DNA of 64,000 nt from Azolla caroliniana (lineage: Eukaryota > Polypodiophyta), in NCBI GenBank assembly GCA_043228905.1, contig JBHGNT010000020.1:14198001-14262000 (forward strand), written 5' to 3'. Positions 59,701 through 64,000 of the stretch are shown in pieces. Position 1 is the stretch's first letter. Every line of letters begins with the position of its first letter. Under the pieces are notes generated by a model. It was not told where the DNA came from. It did not search any database and saw nothing but the letters and a program-made list of their open reading frames with translations. The position numbers were made by a program, and so were the translations under genes.

Positions 59701-61235
59701 AATAATGTATAAAAATATTCAAAATTTCTTCCTACTTAAGATATGTGATGAAATACCTACAATAACTTCTACACAAGAACATTGATTGAAATATTGAATG
59801 TTCAAAGCAAAATATGACTCTTATTACTAATAGCTTAATTGACCATGCAATCATCATATTTGACTCTGTCACTAATTTAATATTTGAGTTCATGTCCCTT
59901 CCTTGGAACATGTTGGCGATGGCTGGACATGCTAGTGATGCACATCCAATGATGTTAATTTGACTTCATATGGCTAGATATAGCCTAACCTAATATAAAA
60001 GCCATGGCCCATAATAACCTACAAACACTAGATCGATTCAACAATAGTACAATCTAACGGGTCATGTGAATGCCAATGAACCTTCTTTCCCTTCAAAGCA
60101 TTTTGAATAATCATTAGCAACTTTGAATGAGATTTCTTCACTCAACTTGTAATGAATGCTCATTACAACTTGGTAGTCATGTCTATTGGTGAGCAATGAG
60201 TGGTTCTAAGTAATCTTTAATCTATTAAAGGAATCTACAATGCAATAATCACAAATAGAATTTTCAATCCATGTTGTGAACTAGTAATGTTTACTAGTTG
60301 TTGGTAGGGAAATAAATTTTCATTTAAGAAATTAGTGTATTGGATTGAAGCTCTTATCGTTATGAATGTATGTGAGCATGCTAAGTAAATCATCAAGAAA
60401 GACTAGTTTGATTAAAATTGTTGAGATGTCTCAATGACCTTCAATAATGTTGGTGGATATGCATTTAATGATTTGAGATGCATTTCCCCATTAAGGAAAT
60501 CATTTTACATTTCCCCATTAGCGAATTAATTTTGCATTAAGTGAGGAGTTTTCACTTTGTCGCAAAGTACACACCATATGAAATGCAAAGGGACTAGTGA
60601 CAATCATAACTACCTTTGGTTTCATACTTTGGTTAACTTGTTGATAGGTATGCTTATCCATGCATGCTAGGAATTAAACACTAACATCTAAGAACGAGTT
60701 GTTGGTTTTAAGAACATCCTAGTCAAGTGTTAAAATTAATGGAAAAGGCTAACTAGTTTGAGACATTAAATTATTTGGACAAGGCAAAGTTAACAAAACA
60801 CACGAGGGACAATTTCTTCACAAATTCCTCATGTGTGAAAACATAATATTGAGGTTGATAGACATATATGTTTATAGTAAATATGAAAAATACAACTCCA
60901 AATAGATCCCATTGAATGTCAAGAGTGTTATCCGTATGAGAGGTGCGAGGATTGATTAGTGTGAAAGTCTATGTATGAAGTTTTGTTGTAAGTGTATGTG
61001 CACATGTGCATGAGAGAGTGTGTGAGTGTGAGTATGTTCGTATGTGTATGAACACATGCACATGTGTGTGCATGTACGAAAGAGTGCAAGAAAGTTGTGT
61101 GTGTGGATGGCTAGAAGGGTATGCACCCCTATTGATCACGTTGATGAATGATCCTCATGTACTATATAACCCCACATGGGGCATGAATAAAAGAAGAAGT
61201 TCCCTCTCTAATTTCTGTCTCTCTCTTAACATCCA

Positions 61236-61303
<68 letters not shown>

Positions 61304-61400
61304 TCAACCCCAGGCTCCACCCCCACCCATAAACAAAGAGTTGTGACAACCATACCGATATTATACCCATACTCACAAAGATGTGAATATATAGAGTTTG
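59700..61400. other. Gene-poor interval with microsatellite
   Basis: No gene seen. GT-rich DNA at about 61000-61110 yields a chance Cys/Val ORF. The long (TC)n(AC)n array follows at 61234-61302. Confidence 0.45.
61234..61302. repeat. Compound microsatellite (TC)n(AC)n, long
   Basis: About nine TC units followed by about 25 AC units, the longest AC run in the window. Confidence 0.95.
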
Positions 61401-61404
61401 CCCC

Positions 61405-61519
61405 TTTTTTTTCCATTCCAAAAAAGGAGATGCTTTCCCATTAGTTAAGAGAGAATTTTACAGAAAGGCTATACAAGGTGGCTTATATATATATATGGGG
61501 GAATCACCCCTCGGCCGAG
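61405..61519 (-). repeat. Copy 2 of the dispersed repeat end (hairpin plus TATA), inverted
   Basis: On the minus strand: GGCCGAGGGGTGATTCCCCC, then ATATATATAAGCC, TTGTATAGCCTTTCTGTAAAATTCTCT and AACTAATGGGAAAG. It matches 47716-47820 and lies at the 3' end of the unknown ORF 61458-61862, overlapping its last codons. Confidence 0.75.
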
Positions 61520-61862
61520 CATTACTACTCATATTGGTAATGAGATAACGTTGGATACGATCAATAGGCATTATTGCTTTATATTGAGACCAACATTCAG
61601 GGTTGACATTTGCAATGCAATATTCTAGCTTTGTCCTCTTAGCATCTTCCCACTTCATCCTTAATGATTCCATCAACCTTTCTGCAATCATTATATACTG
61701 CATAGCATTGCCCGAAAGCTCTAAAAGATCATCCACATCCCATCTTCTAAACCATTTCCTTATGTCAACAACCCAACCGGATGAGAGAATCTTACTTTTA
61801 TGATTCTTTTGTAGCTTACATCCAACATTCCAAGTAAGATGTGATAATCGATGATTTGGCAT
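61458..61862 (-). CDS. Unrecognised 134-codon ORF of a dispersed repeat
   Basis: The ATG at 61862 opens MPNHRLSHLTWNVGCKLQ, and similarity to the copy in THG1 intron 3 begins slightly upstream (KVKNMPNH). The protein is rich in Trp, Lys and Arg (KSKILSSGWVVDIRKWFRRW; CWSQYKAIMPIDRIQRYL) and looks like a real, formerly constrained coding sequence rather than chance. I cannot assign a family; it may be the end of a longer transposon protein. Two copies more than 49 kb apart and in opposite orientation argue for mobility. Its 3' end overlaps the hairpin/TATA repeat. Confidence 0.5.
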   Translation of the reverse strand: MPNHRLSHLTWNVGCKLQKNHKSKILSSGWVVDIRKWFRRWDVDDLLELSGNAMQYIMIAERLMESLRMKWEDAKRTKLEYCIANVNPECWSQYKAIMPIDRIQRYLITNMSSNARPRGDSPIYIYKPPCIAFL

Positions 61863-61899
61863 ATTCTTGACTTTGTAATGTATTTATATACACTTTGGA

Positions 61900-62323
61900 G
61901 TGCCAATAGTTCTATGGGTTAAACACCTATTTCCAAGAGCATAACCCGATAAGAAGTAGTGCATTTAACTCCTAATTGCCTCTCCTAAGAAGTAAGAGAG
62001 AGAGAGAGTGGAAGAGAGAAGTATGATAAGAGGAAGTATATTATATGACGAAGAGTACAAGGATAACTACGAGGCTTAAGACTAACGTTGAACCGAATTG
62101 GTGCTAAATAATGCCATGTACCTCTATTTATAGTGTTATCAGGAGTATTCCTGAGGTTTCTAGAATGTTCTAGAGTAATATAGAATATTACATGAATTTT
62201 CTATAATAAAATAACAAATGAAAATAATATCTTTTGCATTAGAATGCATAGCTTAATAGTATGACTTTAACCTGTGTAACATAGGGTCACGGGTTCAAAT
62301 CCTTTTGGAGCCATATCATGACA
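61900..62323 (-). repeat. 3' LTR of Ty3/gypsy element (inner boundary 62323; outer end unresolved)
   Basis: After the pol stop codon, the minus strand reads AAAGGAGGGGATAT (polypurine tract), then TGTCATGATATGG, the likely LTR start at 62323. Within it, CTATAAATAG (62124-62133) is a good TATA box, followed by a pyrimidine-rich stretch. The 5' LTR is outside the window, so the outer end cannot be fixed; 61900 is an estimate. Confidence 0.6.
62250..62313 (+). other. tRNA-like sequence within the gypsy LTR (antisense to the element)
   Basis: The plus strand carries TAGCTTAATAGTATGAC (A-box/D-arm-like), CTTTAACC (like a Lys anticodon loop region), then GGGTTCAAATCC (a perfect B box) and a terminal GGAGCCA. 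The 5' acceptor strand does not pair with the 3' end, so it is not an intact tRNA gene. A tRNA-derived SINE head or a tRNA fragment captured during reverse transcription are possible origins. Confidence 0.4.
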
Positions 62324-64000
62324 ATATCCCCTCCTTTAAATGACGAGTGTTACGAGTCGTCTTTGATTGAGGACTTGGTTTGTTTGGATATTGGCGATGG
62401 AAATCCCCAAGAAGAGCTTGAGCATTGGCCACATTCTCTACCAAAGTACAATCGTTTGGACTATATCCTAACCAATCTACAAAATAGTAGAGCTTGTTGC
62501 GAACAATCTTGGAATCGAGGATGGTAGCAACTTCGTACTCAGGTCCATCTGCAAGTTCGATCGTGGATGGAGGTGGTGTAATATGATTAGGAATAAAGCT
62601 TTCTTGACATGGTTCTAGGAGAGAACTATGATATACTGGATGTATTCGTAATTGCGAAGGTAGATCAAGGCGAACTGTGACATCATTAATTTTTCCATTA
62701 ATACAGAAAGGGCCTAACCTTTGATAATCCAATTTGGCGCATGGTCGAGTAGTTTTTATGTGTCGTTGTAATAGCCATACTCGATCTCCAATATCAAAAC
62801 AGGATGGAAACCGATGATGATCTGCATAGTCCTTCTGTGTTTGTTGGGCTTGATGTAGGTGGTTAGATAGTTCTGCCAGAATCTTGCGTAGTCGCTCCAA
62901 ATGATCTTGTGCACTAGGATTTGTGGGTAATTCATGAGTTTCGAATACACACCAGCGAGGATGATAGCATGTATAAGCATTGAATGGTGTAACCCTAGTA
63001 GAAGAGTAGATAGAATTAGTATAATCAAATTCGGCTAAGTGTAATATATCTTCCCAATCATCTTGTTGATAGCTCAGGAAACACTGAAGATATTGCTCCA
63101 GTGTTTGATTTGTATGTTCTGCTTGTCCATCCGTTTGGGGATGGTAACTGAAGGAGAGGTTGTAAGTGACCTTGAGCATTTTGAAGAGATGCTTCCAAAA
63201 ATTAGATATGAATTGAGGTCCACGATCATTGATGATGTTGTTAGGAAGACCATGGTGCCGAAATACTTCATGCATAACGATACCTGCAGTGTCTTCACTA
63301 GTGAACTCTTTAGTACATGGGCAAGTAATGCACAACTTAATATATTGATCAACCAATGTTAAGATGACATTGCAACCCTTAGAATCCGGAAGATCTGCGA
63401 TAAAATCCAAAGGTTCAATGGATTGCCACGGATTGCTTGGGATCGGTAATGGCTCCAATAAACCATATGGATGATGTCGGGGTATCTTTGCTCTGCAACA
63501 TGTATCACATGTTTGAACATAGTCTTCAACAAATCTTTGCATATGGGGCCACCAAAATGATCTGGTTACTAAATCCAATGTTTTAGTACTACCAAAATAT
63601 CCAATTGTGTATGTATCATGACAATTTTGTACGATTCGAAGGCGAGATGAACCATTGGGAACAAACAAAAGATTTTTAAAGAATACTAATCCATCATGCC
63701 ATTTGAATTGCCGATTATCTGTACCTAGTTGTTGTGATCGTGAATAGGATGCTCGAGTACGATCAATCTATCTAGGATATCTTGAGCAAAGACGCCAGCC
63801 TTCAAATCTTGACGTATTGTATCAATAATGCTGGAATCCAATGGAGTATCAAAAACCAAAGTTGCTTGCAGTCGTGTCGGACCCAGGATTACCTACTTTT
63901 GATTATCAAAGGTTGGATCACTAGGACGAGGTGCTAGATACGAGTGCCGTGATAATGCATCTGCCTTTCCTTGTTGTTTGCCCGGATGATATGTAACCTT
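62316..64000 (-). mobile_element. Ty3/gypsy chromovirus pol, 3' part (runs off the right edge)
   Basis: At the right edge, RNase H ends with VTYHPGKQQGKADALSR (near 63950-64000). Two in-frame stops follow, then a 450-codon frame (62316-63668). That frame begins with the integrase zinc-binding region (one His of the usual HFG replaced in IGYFG; CDTCCRAK present), then the core (PLDFIADLP, INDRGPQF, QAEHTNQTLEQYL), and ends with a chromodomain-like segment YEVATILDSKI...YFVDWLGY. Several usually invariant positions are altered (VDQYIK, DCTLVENV). It is therefore a decayed member of the chromodomain-bearing gypsy clade. Confidence 0.9.

Noticed and set aside
43000-61000. CRISPR-like regularly spaced repeats
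   Set aside because: The repeats here are microsatellites, simple tandem duplications or diverged transposon-like blocks. No short identical repeats with unique spacers, and the DNA is plant nuclear.
61006-61421. Cys/Val-rich and His/Thr-rich ORFs around 61.0-61.4 kb
   Set aside because: Produced by (GT)n/(AC)n dinucleotide runs; no independent coding evidence.
62250-62313. Functional nuclear tRNA gene
   Set aside because: The B box is perfect, but the acceptor stem does not pair and the T stem is imperfect, so it is recorded only as tRNA-like.

Overview
The window is plant nuclear DNA. Evidence: spliceosomal genes with short exons and GT-AG introns, a PLS-class pentatricopeptide repeat (PPR) protein, a chloroplast-targeted EF-Ts, a MORN-repeat PIP5K, Ty1/copia and Ty3/gypsy retrotransposons, and promoter signatures (telo-box, site II, ERSE) typical of plants. 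The style of the PPR gene, the large gene-poor AT-rich tracts and the many dinucleotide arrays suggest a large, repeat-rich genome. A fern or another non-angiosperm is my guess; it is inference only.

Layout. 1-9.5 kb: an intronless plastid-type elongation factor Ts on the minus strand (1358-2230); a GC-richer promoter-like segment with four tandem, exactly spaced ER-stress elements (3713-3835); a possible small spliced ORF (3905-4202); a 994-residue PPR gene on the plus strand (4283-7267); two families of minisatellite; and a decayed PPR fragment on the minus strand. 9.5-13.2 kb: a complete seven-exon tRNA-His guanylyltransferase (THG1), for which I could close every exon junction in frame (253 aa). 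14.3-24.9 kb: a nested pair of Ty1/copia elements. An older, mutated element (14284-24857, TSD AATGA) was interrupted inside its reverse transcriptase by a young element with an open gag-pol (18007-23499, TSD GATGT). 26.1-32.0 kb: cytosolic phenylalanyl-tRNA synthetase alpha subunit on the minus strand, 18 exons, 497 aa, again closed in frame. 36.8-40.6 kb: a phosphatidylinositol-4-phosphate 5-kinase with seven N-terminal MORN repeats, minus strand, 8 exons, 839 aa. About 2 kb of GA/CT-rich DNA lies upstream of it, including a 1-kb block of alternating (GA)n and (GT)n. 42.8-61.4 kb: no convincing gene, mostly AT-rich, with diverged direct repeats and microsatellites. 61.4-64 kb: an unrecognised repeat-borne ORF, then the integrase end and 3' LTR of a decayed Ty3/gypsy chromovirus that runs off the right edge.

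Three of the genes (EF-Ts, THG1, PheRS alpha) serve translation or tRNA metabolism in different compartments. I see no evidence that they are co-regulated as a unit, although EF-Ts and PheRS both carry site II-type (TGGGCC) promoter motifs. The most unusual signals are the 4x ERSE/UPRE array, the stand-alone plastid EF-Ts, and a protein-coding repeat family that I do not recognise (one copy at 61.5-61.9 kb, one inside a THG1 intron).
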